Shown in pieces: positions 17,182 to 26,560 of a DNA stretch of 64,000 nt (positions are counted from its first letter, which is position 1; every line of letters starts with the position of its first letter). The position numbers and the translations under genes are program-made. The notes beneath the pieces are model-generated. The model was not told the DNA's origin and did no database searches. It saw only the letters and a list, made by a program, of their open reading frames with translations. Origin of the DNA: Flavobacteriales bacterium (GTDB taxonomy: Bacteria > Bacteroidota > Bacteroidia > Flavobacteriales_G > Salibacteraceae); NCBI GenBank assembly GCA_018660685.1, contig JABJJW010000012.1:1-64000 (forward strand), read 5' to 3'.

Positions 17182-17309
17182 GTTAGCTTTTAACTCTTGG
17201 CTATTAGCCGGATTTCTTAGAGCCTAACTAAAAGCCAATTGCGAACAGCAAAAAGCGAGCTTAAGGATCTTTCCTCTCTTGGGAGGGGTGCCTGCAAGGC
17301 GGGGTGTGT
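17182..17309. repeat. Dispersed intergenic repeat, copy 2
   Basis: GTTAGCTTTTAACTCTTGGC (17182 on) and the block AAAAGCGAGCTTAAGGATCT with TTCCTCTCTT match the middle and end of copy 1 at 13992-14070. Its last part, CGGGGTGTGT at 17300-17309, is the reverse complement of the ACACACCCCG that opens copy 1, so the terminal block is inverted between copies. It fills the gap between the aldolase and metallo-hydrolase genes. Confidence 0.75.
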
Positions 17310-17370
17310 TCGTGAGGTTAGCACAACACCTGTTTGAATGAAGTTAAGTTCAAATTTGCACCTTAGCCCC

Positions 17371-18222
17371 ATGAATCTTCACTCCGTAAATACAGGCTAC
17401 TTCAAGCTCGACGGTGGCGCCATGTTTGGCGTCGTTCCAAAATCATTGTGGTCCAGAACGAACGCTCCTGACGTCAACAACATGTGTACCTGGGCAATGC
17501 GTTCGCTTCTCATTGAAGACGGCGATAAGTTGATGCTCATCGACACGGGAATTGGCAATAAGCAGAGTGAGAAATTCTTCAAGCACTATTTTCTTCATGG
17601 TGAAGACAGCCTCGATCGGTCACTCAATAACTTAGGTTTTCAACGAGATGACATCACGGACGTCTTCCTCACTCACTTGCATTTTGATCATTGTGGCGGC
17701 TCCATCGAATACAATGACTCGAAACAAGGTTTCAGACCTGCGTTTAAGAATGCCACGTTCTGGAGCAACGAAGAACATTGGAAGTGGGCAACAGAACCAA
17801 ATCCACGCGAAAAGGCTTCATTTCTCAAGGAAAACATCATTCCCATTGAAGAAAGCGGTCAATTGAAATGGGTGGAGGTGCAAGGCAATCGCACGAAAGA
17901 TGCTTTTCCAAACATGGACATCTTCTTTGCTGATGGACACACAGACAAGCAAATGATTCCAATGATCAACTACAAAGGGAAGACACTGGTATTCATGGCA
18001 GATTTGCTTCCGAGTGCTGGTCACATTCCACTTCCATACGTGATGGGCTATGACACGCGGCCATTGCTCACTATGGCAGAAAAGAAGTCATTCTTGGATG
18101 AGGCCGCACACAATGACTACGTGCTTTTCTTAGAACACGACGCGGTCAACGAATGCTGCACGGTTCAGAATACAGAAAAAGGAGTAAGGTTAAAAGAGAC
18201 TCTAAGCTTAGCCGATCTCTAG
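17371..18222 (+). CDS. MBL-fold metallo-hydrolase
   Basis: A 283-residue metallo-beta-lactamase-fold hydrolase. The zinc motif LTHLHFDHCGG is intact, with LIDTGIG before it, FADGHTDKQM carrying the next histidine, VFMADLLPS and a late LEHDA. This resembles quorum-quenching lactonase-like or phosphodiesterase-like members, but the substrate cannot be read. No signal peptide, so cytosolic. I chose the ATG at 17371 (MNLHSVNTGYFKLDGG); an upstream start at 17338 would add 11 residues. A near-consensus -7 box CAAATTTG sits 13 bases before the ATG. It converges on, and overlaps by 4 bases, the small lipoprotein gene. Confidence 0.88.
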   Translation: MNLHSVNTGYFKLDGGAMFGVVPKSLWSRTNAPDVNNMCTWAMRSLLIEDGDKLMLIDTGIGNKQSEKFFKHYFLHGEDSLDRSLNNLGFQRDDITDVFLTHLHFDHCGGSIEYNDSKQGFRPAFKNATFWSNEEHWKWATEPNPREKASFLKENIIPIEESGQLKWVEVQGNRTKDAFPNMDIFFADGHTDKQMIPMINYKGKTLVFMADLLPSAGHIPLPYVMGYDTRPLLTMAEKKSFLDEAAHNDYVLFLEHDAVNECCTVQNTEKGVRLKETLSLADL

Positions 18223-18488
18223 ATTTCAGTAAGCACACAATTGATGTCCACGATGTTGGAGCTTACTCCACTTGGAATCAATACCGATGCGCCTTCTTCG
18301 TAAGCATCACATTCAGTTGTAGCTATTTCTTCAGCCTTATCCTCAAAGGTGAAAGTGGTATCGTAATCCAGTGAAATCCCAGCCGTATCAGGGAAATCAA
18401 CAGAGCAATTACAGGTGTAGTCTTTCTTGGTGCAGGCCGCAGCAGAGATTGCAATAACCGCGATAATGAGAAGTACTGTCTTGTACAT
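18219..18488 (-). CDS. Small cysteine-rich lipoprotein, unknown function
   Basis: An 89-residue predicted lipoprotein: signal helix LLIIAVIAISAAAC with Cys19 as the lipid site, followed by a Cys-rich acidic mature part with CTKKDYTCNCS and two later cysteines. It resembles many small Bacteroidota outer-membrane lipoproteins of unknown role; I recognise no domain. A near-consensus -7 box (GATATTTG, minus strand) precedes it. The 62-base gap above is shared with the divergent methyltransferase gene. Confidence 0.75.
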   Translation of the reverse strand: MYKTVLLIIAVIAISAAACTKKDYTCNCSVDFPDTAGISLDYDTTFTFEDKAEEIATTECDAYEEGASVLIPSGVSSNIVDINCVLTEI

Positions 18489-18538
18489 AGTTCAGCTTTG
18501 TGAGGCAAATATCGCAGCTTCAAACCATTGGCTCCAAT

Positions 18539-18546
18539 TATATTTG
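18539..18546 (+). promoter_or_regulatory. -7 promoter box directly in front of the methyltransferase start
   Basis: TATATTTG fits TAnnTTTG perfectly and ends only 4 bases before the ATG at 18551. Transcription from it would begin at or inside the start codon, so the mRNA would be leaderless. Confidence 0.5.
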
Positions 18547-18550
18547 AATT

Positions 18551-19198
18551 ATGACCTGCGAACACTGCTGTGGAGCCGACAAGCTGTTTGATCTCAAAAC
18601 AGCGAAAAAGGAATTGAAAAGCTTCCGAAAAAAGGGCGCGTCTAAAGTCACCAAACGCTTGATTGAAGCTGTAGCGGATGATGTTGAAGGCAAATCTCTG
18701 CTGGACATTGGAGGTGGAATCGGGGCCATTCAATGGCACTTCCATTCAAAGGGTGCTTCAAAAACCCGAGATGTAGATGCATCGAGCGGTTATCTCAAAA
18801 TTGCCAAAGAATACGCTACTGAAAAAGGCTGGGAGGAACAGTCAGAGTTTGTTCAGGCAGACTTCAATGATGTTTCAGAGCCCAGTGATACATTTGACTT
18901 CGTCACCCTAGACAAGGTCATTTGTTGCTATCCTGATTTTGCCAAGCTTTTAGGAAATGCAACTCAAAGCTCAAACCATCGCATCGGTCTAAGCTTTCCC
19001 ATGTCAGGTAGAATCGCGCAGCTTGTTTCGAAACTAGGAAGTATCTACATGTACTTAAAGAAGAATCCATTCCGTTCATACGCCCATGACGAAGAGGACG
19101 TTCATGCCTTCATTCTCGATCAGGGGTTTCAGCGGGTCTCAAGTTCCATGTCCTTCCCATGGCGGGTTTGGGTTTACGAGCGCGTTGAAAGCGTTTAG
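18551..19198 (+). CDS. SAM-dependent methyltransferase
   Basis: A 215-residue class I methyltransferase. It opens with MTCEHCCGADKLFD, a Cys-rich start, then a helix KRLIEAVADDVEGKS, the SAM-binding LLDIGGGIGAIQWHF, the acidic strand DVDASSGYLKIA, and DFVTLDKVICCYPDF. The family pattern recalls Mg-protoporphyrin O-methyltransferase-like proteins, though no chlorophyll genes are present, so the substrate is open. It ends 4 bases before the convergent comEC remnant. Confidence 0.82.
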   Translation: MTCEHCCGADKLFDLKTAKKELKSFRKKGASKVTKRLIEAVADDVEGKSLLDIGGGIGAIQWHFHSKGASKTRDVDASSGYLKIAKEYATEKGWEEQSEFVQADFNDVSEPSDTFDFVTLDKVICCYPDFAKLLGNATQSSNHRIGLSFPMSGRIAQLVSKLGSIYMYLKKNPFRSYAHDEEDVHAFILDQGFQRVSSSMSFPWRVWVYERVESV

Positions 19199-19202
19199 CG
19201 AC

Positions 19203-21233
19203 TCACGTCTCCCTCACATAGGCACCATCGTTCTTCAAGTCATGGCATACGTAGCCAAGCTTATTGCACTTGGACTTCCAATAAGAACGAACCTTCCACT
19301 CCAAGTTCGGCGATAACACAACGACTTCGGGTTCTGTCAGCGCAAGAATTTGATCTACCCTCTGAATCGTTCTCGCTTGGATGTGTAGAATATCCACGGC
19401 CTTCATTTCAGATAGGATCTCCAATGAGTCTTTCAGGTTCAACACAAAAAGGCCATTCTGGATACAGACGGTTTGGAGAGAAGAAGAATCGTTAACCACT
19501 GTCGCATTCAGTGCAGATCTAAATGGTGAAATGTGATATTGAATTTGCTTCTCTGAGGTTGACTCACTCTCCATGTAAGACACAATCGATCTTCCGCGAA
19601 CGAAGTCCATAACGTCTAATCCCGGAGCGGAATACATGGTCATGAGGTTTTGATTCGTATTACGCACTGATTCTGACAATCGGCTGGTCTGCAAAATGCA
19701 CCCAAGGCCGAGAGCTATCAAGACCATTTTGAATCGACGCGTGAAGAAGAATGCGACCAAAGAGCTAATTATTGCATAGATCACAAGCAACTCAATCATG
19801 CTGATTTCCAACTGACTCACAGTGCTCATCGGGAGCTCGCTTATCCATGATATCAGTTTACCCAGCCATCGAATGCAGGTATAGACTATGAGTTCGATGA
19901 ACACATATACTTCTGGAAGCCAAGCAAATGAGATCATCAGCATGCCCATTGGCAGGATGACGCTGACTGCCGGAATAACAATCCAATTGCTAAGGAGAAA
20001 GTAGTTCGGAAACTGATGGAAGTAATAGATCCCAAGTGGAAAGGTGGCGACTTGTGCGGCTATTGAAACAGCAGTCAGAGACCATAGTTTATCGAGAACA
20101 AACCATTTTGGCTTCCAAAGACCATACACTTGAGGATGAATAAGAATAATTCCAGCGACGGCTACATATGAGAGTTGAAATCCGACATCGAGCATGAAGC
20201 GTGGATTCAATACCAACATGAGAATGGCACTGGCAATGAGCGAATTCTATCCCGACGACCTCCGATCCAGCAATCCAGCAACGGCCATGAAGCTAAACAT
20301 GGTCGACGAACGGACCACTGACGGTGAAAACCCAGTAATTCCGGCGAAGGCCCAAAGTGATAGTAAGATGAGAAAGGTTTTTAGAATTCGAAAGGCCCTT
20401 CTCCTACTGAGAGGCTTGGTCAACCAAAGCAAGACTAGGTAAATGATACCAACATGGAGACCGCTCACAGCCAGGACATGCATGGCACCAGCCTTTGCAA
20501 ACGATGTCTTTTGATCCTTGTCGAGGAAGGTTTTATTCCCCAATAAGAGCGCACTGAGGATGGCACTTTCCTTTTCCCAATCTTGATTTTCGTTCAGTTG
20601 TTCGACAGCCGCAAAATGGACCTGGTTCAACTGCTTCTTGAACCCAGAACTCTTCCTGAGAATTCGCCACTCGTCGACATCTGCATATCCTTGGTACTCG
20701 ATTCCTTTTGATGCCATGTACTTCTTGAAATCGAACATTCCTGGATTTTTCGGAGATCGAATGGAACTTAAACGCGAATTGACAAGCACCATGTCCCCAA
20801 ATCCCGGACGACTAAAGTTGGAATCTACTTTCAAGTAGAACAGCACCTTTTCCTCCATCAAATCATCCGTTCCATTTTGAATGATTCCCATCATCCTCAA
20901 CCGATCATTCTTGAACTCCACTCTACCCTTAGATTTCACAATCCAAATTCGTTGCGTGATATCGGTTTCCCTCTCGAGGCCGCTTGGAGTATTGATGGCA
21001 GCAACGCTCACACAATAACCAATCAAGGCAAATGTCAGAAGGACTCCTAGCGATTTTCTGTAAAGCTTATAAAGAAGAAAACCAAGAAGAGCGGTGATAA
21101 CGGTGCTCAGCAGAACGAAACCTAAAAAAAGGGACTCACCATGATATATCCCCAAGCCAATTCCGAGTAGAAATGGCCAGAGAAATCTAAACAGTGGAAC
21201 CTGTCGCCAAACATATTTCTTCGCTTTCTCCAA
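19203..21233 (-). pseudogene. comEC: ComEC/Rec2 DNA-uptake channel interrupted by an in-frame amber codon
   Basis: The whole frame (about 676 codons) reads as one ComEC: N-terminal helices and a DUF4131-like soluble domain, then the competence channel domain (AGAMHVLAVSGLHVGI, GITGFSPSVVRSSTMF), then the second helical part (FMLDVGFQLSYVAVAG) and a C-terminal region without zinc motifs, as is common in Bacteroidota. At 20249-20247 the codon is TAG, in the same frame: LLDRRSSG-stop-NSLIASAILMLVLNP. A tyrosine there would fit. This is a point mutation, not a frameshift. ComEC moves single-stranded DNA across the inner membrane during transformation, so natural uptake is probably lost unless the codon is read through. 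Confidence 0.88.
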
Positions 21234-21299
21234 CGATACTCATGTTTGATGCCAGGAACATCGGTGGAAATGTAAAACAGGTTTGGAAGAAAACCGCTG

Positions 21300-22133
21300 T
21301 TAATTGCAGTTAACGTCAGCCGGGTCGATTGTTGGCCATCCTTCAGGCGGATCCACAACGATATCTCGGGCGAGTAACTTGGCGGTTGGATAATTCTGTT
21401 GGATGTCGGCATAGGTGGTAACGCGCCACTTGCTTTGATTGAATGTTTCGAGCTGCACTTCATCCATTGTCCCTGAGACCGACTTCTCGGCCAGAGGAAA
21501 CCACAGGCTTTCTGTCTCTCGATCCCACATCACAAAAGCCTCTGTATCCCAGTGATAGCGTTTGTCATGATAAGTATATCCGGACAGAGCAAATGTGTGC
21601 GTGTTGCCACAGTAGTTCCTTGAGTAGACAATTGGCAAGTCAGCCAGGACACAATACGCCACCAAAATCGGGTGTCCATTAGTGGTGTCGTTGACCGCCT
21701 CATGCTTTACCAGCAATTCGATTGAATATGCTTTCACATCCCCATCCTCGACAAGGATGAATCGGTCGTCAGCGTCGTACGCAAAATCTCCTCCCTCTCT
21801 TGTCTCGTATGTCGGATCATACACAGTGGGAAAATGCTCTCGGCAAAAACCGAATCTCAAATTGCAGGGGTTCAAATCCCAATTTGATATATCAAAATGT
21901 TGGCTATCCGCAGGACCACCAGTCAGGAATGCTTCTCCTTGATTGTAAAATATGAAGTTGTCGTCCAGATGCGCAGTATCACAGCCCAAGTCTTCGGTCG
22001 ACTCATCATCCGTAACCGTGGCATCGACTGAATTGAGGTGACCGTCAAGAATGATCGGTTCCGATTTCTCGCATGACGCTGCGAGAAAAACCACGATCAA
22101 CGCAATCAGGGATGAGTTAAAGCCCAATGACAT
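21300..22133 (-). CDS. DUF3179 domain lipoprotein
   Basis: A 277-residue lipoprotein: signal peptide ending FLAASC, then a mature domain of the DUF3179 type. Signature stretches are KAYSIELLVKHEAVND, GHPILVAYCVLADLPIVYSR, FALSGYTYH and VMWDRETESLWFPL, followed by a GTMDEVQLE segment. DUF3179 proteins are secreted and of unknown function. I chose the ATG at 22133 over 22157 because it starts the signal peptide. It follows the GT-C-like membrane protein gene by 29 bases on the same strand. Confidence 0.82.
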   Translation of the reverse strand: MSLGFNSSLIALIVVFLAASCEKSEPIILDGHLNSVDATVTDDESTEDLGCDTAHLDDNFIFYNQGEAFLTGGPADSQHFDISNWDLNPCNLRFGFCREHFPTVYDPTYETREGGDFAYDADDRFILVEDGDVKAYSIELLVKHEAVNDTTNGHPILVAYCVLADLPIVYSRNYCGNTHTFALSGYTYHDKRYHWDTEAFVMWDRETESLWFPLAEKSVSGTMDEVQLETFNQSKWRVTTYADIQQNYPTAKLLARDIVVDPPEGWPTIDPADVNCN

Positions 22134-22162
22134 ACTGCAAGGTCGAACAATCAACACAATCC

Positions 22163-23536
22163 TTACAGCTCTTGATTCTTAGACGGTTGGATTCCTTTGG
22201 TCGAGGATTGGAACCAAATGAGAATCGCCGTGAGCTGTACCAGTGGAAGCAGGCGACATTGTAAGCGCTCATAAACATTCGCCAAGACGCCTGTGATGGC
22301 AGCATTGAAGAAATAAGCGGAGAGGAAAAGAATCAACAATAATCCTAGTTCTGGACTCAACGATCTTGTCACCACTGCTCGTCCGATAATAAGAATGGCT
22401 AAGAACAAAGTGATGTAGTTGACATACTTGAAAAATGAGATGGGCAATAGATCACCCTTATTCTGTACGCTGATTAAGTATTCGTTCAACTCTTGTTTGA
22501 AGTGATCTCTCATCGGCCAGAAGGGTGGTGTTCCTTCGCCGTAGGCGTATTGAATACCACTGCCAATTTCGATTTGAAACAATTGTTTCATCGTAGCCTT
22601 GACCGAACTAAACAGAAACCATTTGGAATAACGAACGTTGAAAAAGAAGTCTCTCACGATTGGCTTAAACTCCTCATTCGCGCCTGCCCAACCATCCGGA
22701 TGTTGTTGGACGGGTCCTTCTGGATCCCATAGATAGCCATAGGTTTCTTTTGGTAAGTCGTCTTTGATATCACAGAGTGACATGGGTTGAGAGTCACAAT
22801 TTTCGTCCAAGTACATTTTCAGTATACCCATCTCGCCCAAATTCGCGGTGATGAAAGCGTTGGAAGCAAGACTCAAACGGAAACCCATTCCGTGATACGC
22901 ATTGAACGAGCATGTAAAGAGAATGGCCAGTATTAGAGGTGCGCTCAGTGTTACGAGTTTCTTTCTTCCATCGAGAACAACAGGGCTTTTCCAAAGAAGA
23001 AAGCCCATCCCAATCAATATGAGCAGTAACAAAGGAATGTGACTCAAATGTGTCAAGAGACCAAAGAATATGATTGTGGCGTAAATGGAAAGCCAGCGAA
23101 CCGATATGTGCTTTTCCAGCACAACTGCGGCACAGGCGAGTGTTATGATAAGTGTAAAAATATCTGGCATCAGCTGCGCTGCATACCAGGACATCGCTGA
23201 TCCAAAACTTAGGAGACATACTGTCGTGAAATGGCGTAGGTACGAGCGTTCCGCTCCCAAAACAGAAAGAATAATCCTGTACAAAAGCACCGAGAGCAAA
23301 AGCCCTTGAACGATGATGATTGGCCAATTGCTCACGAGCAATCCGCTCATTTTCATCAGTAGCGGATAGCCCATCGCGCGATGGAAAGACGGCTCAAGAA
23401 TATTGGCCATTTCCATGTAAGCGCCGCTATCAAAGTACATCAGCGGATAGCGATTGTAAAGCGCTGGAGCGATGATGATCAAGGATGTGATCAGAAAATA
23501 AAAGCCTTGAGCCAGGACGCTGCTGAGGTTTCTCAT
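22163..23536 (-). CDS. Multi-spanning membrane protein, GT-C glycosyltransferase-like
   Basis: A 457-residue protein with about ten predicted helices. The first periplasmic loop holds YFDSGAYMEMA, an Asp-containing motif after helix 1 that fits GT-C enzymes using lipid-linked sugar donors, and a second loop has AAQLMPDIFTL. A long soluble segment (about 245-330) contains paired cysteines (ENCDSQPMSLCDIKDD). I infer a lipid-linked-sugar transferase or related envelope enzyme; no family can be named securely. It lies between dinB-like and DUF3179 genes on one strand. Confidence 0.6.
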   Translation of the reverse strand: MRNLSSVLAQGFYFLITSLIIIAPALYNRYPLMYFDSGAYMEMANILEPSFHRAMGYPLLMKMSGLLVSNWPIIIVQGLLLSVLLYRIILSVLGAERSYLRHFTTVCLLSFGSAMSWYAAQLMPDIFTLIITLACAAVVLEKHISVRWLSIYATIIFFGLLTHLSHIPLLLLILIGMGFLLWKSPVVLDGRKKLVTLSAPLILAILFTCSFNAYHGMGFRLSLASNAFITANLGEMGILKMYLDENCDSQPMSLCDIKDDLPKETYGYLWDPEGPVQQHPDGWAGANEEFKPIVRDFFFNVRYSKWFLFSSVKATMKQLFQIEIGSGIQYAYGEGTPPFWPMRDHFKQELNEYLISVQNKGDLLPISFFKYVNYITLFLAILIIGRAVVTRSLSPELGLLLILFLSAYFFNAAITGVLANVYERLQCRLLPLVQLTAILIWFQSSTKGIQPSKNQEL

Positions 23537-23555
23537 AGGTTAAGCTAAGATAAGC

Positions 23556-24089
23556 CTACTTCAAATAGCGCTCACGTATGACGTTCAGGTGGTGTAGGGT
23601 ATGTCCAGCCTGGATGAGGAAGAGTGCTTTTACTTGAACGTAATGTCCACTAGCGATTCCCGACTTATCCAATTGAGTTGCGCTAAATGTGGAGACCAAA
23701 TGTTTCGTTGACATTCTAACTGCGGTGAAAAATTCAGCCAAGTCGGCATTGGTCATATCAGCAGTTTGCGCATTGGCAGCAAAATGATTCTCCTCGAATC
23801 CATCGAGATTTTGAGTAACGTCTTCCCTGCCAATTCGAATTGCTCGATAATTGAAGATCATCTCCGTTTCAATAACGTGCTGGATGACTTGCTTCACCGT
23901 CCACTTCCCTGGAGCATATGAATAGTCCAATTGATCATCTGGAATTGTCTCTAAAAGATCTCTCAACTCCTTGCTTGAATGATTGAGTCCTTCTTCGATA
24001 GAAGCCGAATCAAGCAATTTTAAATAGGTGTCAAAATATGGGGCCCGGATGAGTTCGTTTACTTCTGGATGCATGAAACGAAATTCCAT
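23556..24089 (-). CDS. DinB-like superfamily protein
   Basis: A 177-residue four-helix-bundle protein of the DinB/YfiT type. Conserved pieces: YAPGKWTVKQVIQHVIETE with the first metal-ligand histidine, and IQAGHTLHHLNVIRERYL with the C-terminal histidines, giving a three-His site. Members bind a divalent metal and often act as thiol transferases; the role here is unknown. The ATG at 24089 begins directly after the U-tract of a terminator, so expression must come from read-through or from an inner start (ATG at 24074). Confidence 0.85.
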   Translation of the reverse strand: MEFRFMHPEVNELIRAPYFDTYLKLLDSASIEEGLNHSSKELRDLLETIPDDQLDYSYAPGKWTVKQVIQHVIETEMIFNYRAIRIGREDVTQNLDGFEENHFAANAQTADMTNADLAEFFTAVRMSTKHLVSTFSATQLDKSGIASGHYVQVKALFLIQAGHTLHHLNVIRERYLK

Positions 24090-24112
24090 AAAAAAAGGTG
24101 GCCGAAGCCACC
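24090..24112 (-). terminator. Intercistronic terminator between MuiA-like gene and dinB-like gene
   Basis: On the minus strand GGTGGC-TTCG-GCCACC is followed by six T and then directly by the ATG of the DinB-like gene. The 6-pair stem with a UUCG-type loop is very stable. It lies 43 bases after the stop of the MuiA-like gene. Confidence 0.8.
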
Positions 24113-24154
24113 TAATCCCTTAAACCATCAAACAAAAGGTTCCACGTTTTTCGA

Positions 24155-25744
24155 CTAAAGGTTGATTTTCTTATCCGAAGGGTACTTTACACTATACTTA
24201 AAGACTAATTCTTCGGTTGAGTTGGAGAGAATATTCTTGCTCCATCTCAGTGTTCCTGTCAAAGGATCAAGTTTGGCGGTTTTAGCCTCATCAAGTGTAA
24301 TCTCAATATCCTTATTTCCCGAAATAGGAATCTGGTCTTCAATGATCAGTTTGATCTTGGTTGACTTGGTGTTCCTCACACTGACCTTAAGTCCCAAGCT
24401 TTCCTTTGTACTGCTTCCGATTTTTTTCGATGCGGTGAACTCCTTTATCTTTTCCCTCTTGACGATTATGCTCTGATCTCGACCTAATGATAGATCAAGT
24501 GTGTCAGTTACTACAGCCGGATTGATGTAAGTCTGCCCTACGTATGTGTTTCCAAGAAAGAGGTTCGCACTTCCGGGAAGAAGATCGTACTGCTCAAACT
24601 TCGCAACTCTAGCGATCAAATATGCGGCAGGCGTAACCTTAGGGGCCGTATAATACTGATACTTAGCTGGAATTTCGAGTTCGTCGATATTGATGACTCG
24701 AGGTTTTCCATTGGACGGAATTCGCTGCTTGGTTTTTATCTTGAACTGCTTCGAAGCTTCATTGACAGGATATTCAACGGAAGCAGATTTTCTCTCTTCT
24801 ATATCATCAACTCGAACGTCCAGAGATTGAACAGCTCCAGCCGATTCATATAACTTATTTGAGTATGGGTTGAAAGCGGGTTGTACCTGAATAAAATCCA
24901 GTCTCCAAGGGTGTACAACTGGCTTGTCTCCTTGTAAATTCGGATTCGCATTTGTGAGGAGTAGATTTACATCATTCCAATCCACTCCAGTATTCTGATA
25001 CACCTTTGCGTTGTAAGTAACCGTCAGTGGTAGATCTACTTCCTTGACATTTACATTGTATGCCGGAGTCCAGCCAGCGTTGCTGACCATGTAACTGAGT
25101 TTGAAATCAACGTTGGAATTTGATTTTACATCCAGCTCAACAAGGATTTCGCCTGTGCTCATGTTCAATCTAGTATTGTGCTCTTGCAGCTGCTTTCTAA
25201 TCCGCGTGATTTGCTTGTTCAATCGTTTCTGTTTTGCATCCAACTCCATCGTTTTTAGCATAATGTCTGCCAGTCGGTCCCTATAAAAATCACTCAAGTC
25301 CTCCAAATCTTCAATGACGAACTCTGATTGATCCCCACCAACTCTTTGATTGGCCAAGACCATGGTCCTTTCCTCTTGGTAGACTCCGAGCATGTTCGCA
25401 TTAAAGGCGTGGTCGAATTCATACGTCTTTAAGCTATCCTGCAACGACTTTACCACTTTTGGTTTTTCTCCCGGCTTCAAATAATTGTTTTGAGTTGTCA
25501 CACTAAGGACATTCACCGACTCGCCTGCACTAACACTTATGCTGCTTGGCACTAGCTGTGAGCTCAAGTTCGTAAAGCTCACCTGTTGTGAGCCTACCGA
25601 AAGAAATTTAGAAGCTAGTCGTTCGACCTGGGCACCGCGAGGGAATACTGCCACGCGGTTGACGCTTGACGTCACCTCAAGCACATCCTGAGATACCGCT
25701 GTCAGCGTTATTAGACTGCTTAGAAGTACTGTATAAAATTTCAT
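24155..25744 (-). CDS. MuiA-like protein (DUF4139/DUF4140)
   Basis: A 529-residue exported protein: signal peptide ending AVSQ, an N-terminal DUF4140 part (VAVFPRGAQVERLASKFL), a coiled-coil of about residues 150-195 (KTMELDAKQKRLNKQITRI), then DUF4139 with LSYMVSNAGWTPAYNV and VYQNTGVDWNDVNLLLTNANP. Named from the mucoidy inhibitor A of other bacteria, its molecular function is unknown. The C-terminus is a plain beta domain with no sorting signal. It follows the YugP-like protease gene by 9 bases, so the two are probably co-transcribed, and ends at a strong terminator. Confidence 0.87.
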   Translation of the reverse strand: MKFYTVLLSSLITLTAVSQDVLEVTSSVNRVAVFPRGAQVERLASKFLSVGSQQVSFTNLSSQLVPSSISVSAGESVNVLSVTTQNNYLKPGEKPKVVKSLQDSLKTYEFDHAFNANMLGVYQEERTMVLANQRVGGDQSEFVIEDLEDLSDFYRDRLADIMLKTMELDAKQKRLNKQITRIRKQLQEHNTRLNMSTGEILVELDVKSNSNVDFKLSYMVSNAGWTPAYNVNVKEVDLPLTVTYNAKVYQNTGVDWNDVNLLLTNANPNLQGDKPVVHPWRLDFIQVQPAFNPYSNKLYESAGAVQSLDVRVDDIEERKSASVEYPVNEASKQFKIKTKQRIPSNGKPRVINIDELEIPAKYQYYTAPKVTPAAYLIARVAKFEQYDLLPGSANLFLGNTYVGQTYINPAVVTDTLDLSLGRDQSIIVKREKIKEFTASKKIGSSTKESLGLKVSVRNTKSTKIKLIIEDQIPISGNKDIEITLDEAKTAKLDPLTGTLRWSKNILSNSTEELVFKYSVKYPSDKKINL

Positions 25745-25753
25745 GAAATTCCT

Positions 25754-26434
25754 TTAATCTCGGCCTCCAAAAGCCGTTATAAAATAAAGCAATTGAGCGA
25801 TAGCGGCCAATGTTGCAACTACGTAAGTGCTGGCTGCCCATTGGAGTGCGTTCTTCGCTTTTTCGTGTTCTTCTACAACAGTAATACGACTCATATTCAG
25901 CCACTGAAGTGCTCGTGCAGATGCATCAAACTCTACGGGAAGGGTTATGACACTAAATAGCGTGATGACAGCCTGAGCTATGATGACGAGGAAGAACAAC
26001 TGAGGTGCCATTCCAAAGACAGCTCCACCGAGAATAGCCATGATGAAGATTGCATACATCAGCTTGCTGCTTATGTTAACTGCTGGCACCATTGCGGATC
26101 TAAAACTGAGCATGGCATATGATGTGGCGTGTTGCACTGCATGACCTGTTTCGTGAGCAGCTACTGCTGCGGCGGCCACATTCCTTCCTTCATATACATC
26201 TTGACTCAGGTTAATGGTCTTGTTCTTTGGGTTGTAGTGATCGGTCAACTGCCCTTGGACAGCCGTGATTTTCACATCGTGAATATTATTGTCTCGTAGC
26301 ATTTGAGCTGCGATTTCTGCTCCGGATAATCCGCTGGATGTTGGAATTTGAGAATACTCTTTGAATCTTTTCTTGAGTCTGCTGCTAACAAACCAGCTAA
26401 GAATTCCGAAACCGATTAAAAGTGCGATGTACAT
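25754..26434 (-). CDS. YugP-like membrane zinc metallopeptidase
   Basis: A 226-residue membrane protein with an N-terminal helix, a cytosolic or periplasmic peptidase segment with HETGHAVQH (His94, Glu95, His98), and further helices near 118-160 and 195-220. This is the neutral zinc metallopeptidase family 2 (YugP). The preceding conserved block GQLTDHYNPKNKTINLS is also present. Targets are unknown. It is first in a two-gene unit with the MuiA-like gene. Confidence 0.9.
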   Translation of the reverse strand: MYIALLIGFGILSWFVSSRLKKRFKEYSQIPTSSGLSGAEIAAQMLRDNNIHDVKITAVQGQLTDHYNPKNKTINLSQDVYEGRNVAAAAVAAHETGHAVQHATSYAMLSFRSAMVPAVNISSKLMYAIFIMAILGGAVFGMAPQLFFLVIIAQAVITLFSVITLPVEFDASARALQWLNMSRITVVEEHEKAKNALQWAASTYVVATLAAIAQLLYFITAFGGRD

Positions 26435-26503
26435 GTCTTCTATTTTCTTGAGTTAATTCAATTACTGTGCCTTCGCAAAATTGAAGTAAGAATGTCAGGA
26501 AAT

Positions 26504-26535
26504 AAAAAAACCCTCCTACCAAAAATGCAGAAGGG
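26504..26535 (-). terminator. Terminator of the thioredoxin-like Omp28 gene
   Basis: On the minus strand CCCTTCT pairs with AGGAGGG (one wobble) around a loop of about 10 bases and is followed by seven T. It lies 26 bases after the Omp28-like gene stop. Confidence 0.65.
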
Positions 26536-26560
26536 CTTAATAATCTATTGATGCTAACCC

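Noticed and set aside
17171-17370. Possible tRNA or small RNA between the aldolase and the metallo-hydrolase
   Set aside because: No cloverleaf or T-loop (GTTCRA) signature; the stretch is explained by the dispersed repeat.
20247-20249. Genome-wide recoding of TAG as tyrosine
   Set aside because: TAG ends several normal genes in the window, including the metal-binding lipoprotein and the partial peroxidase, at places where their families end.
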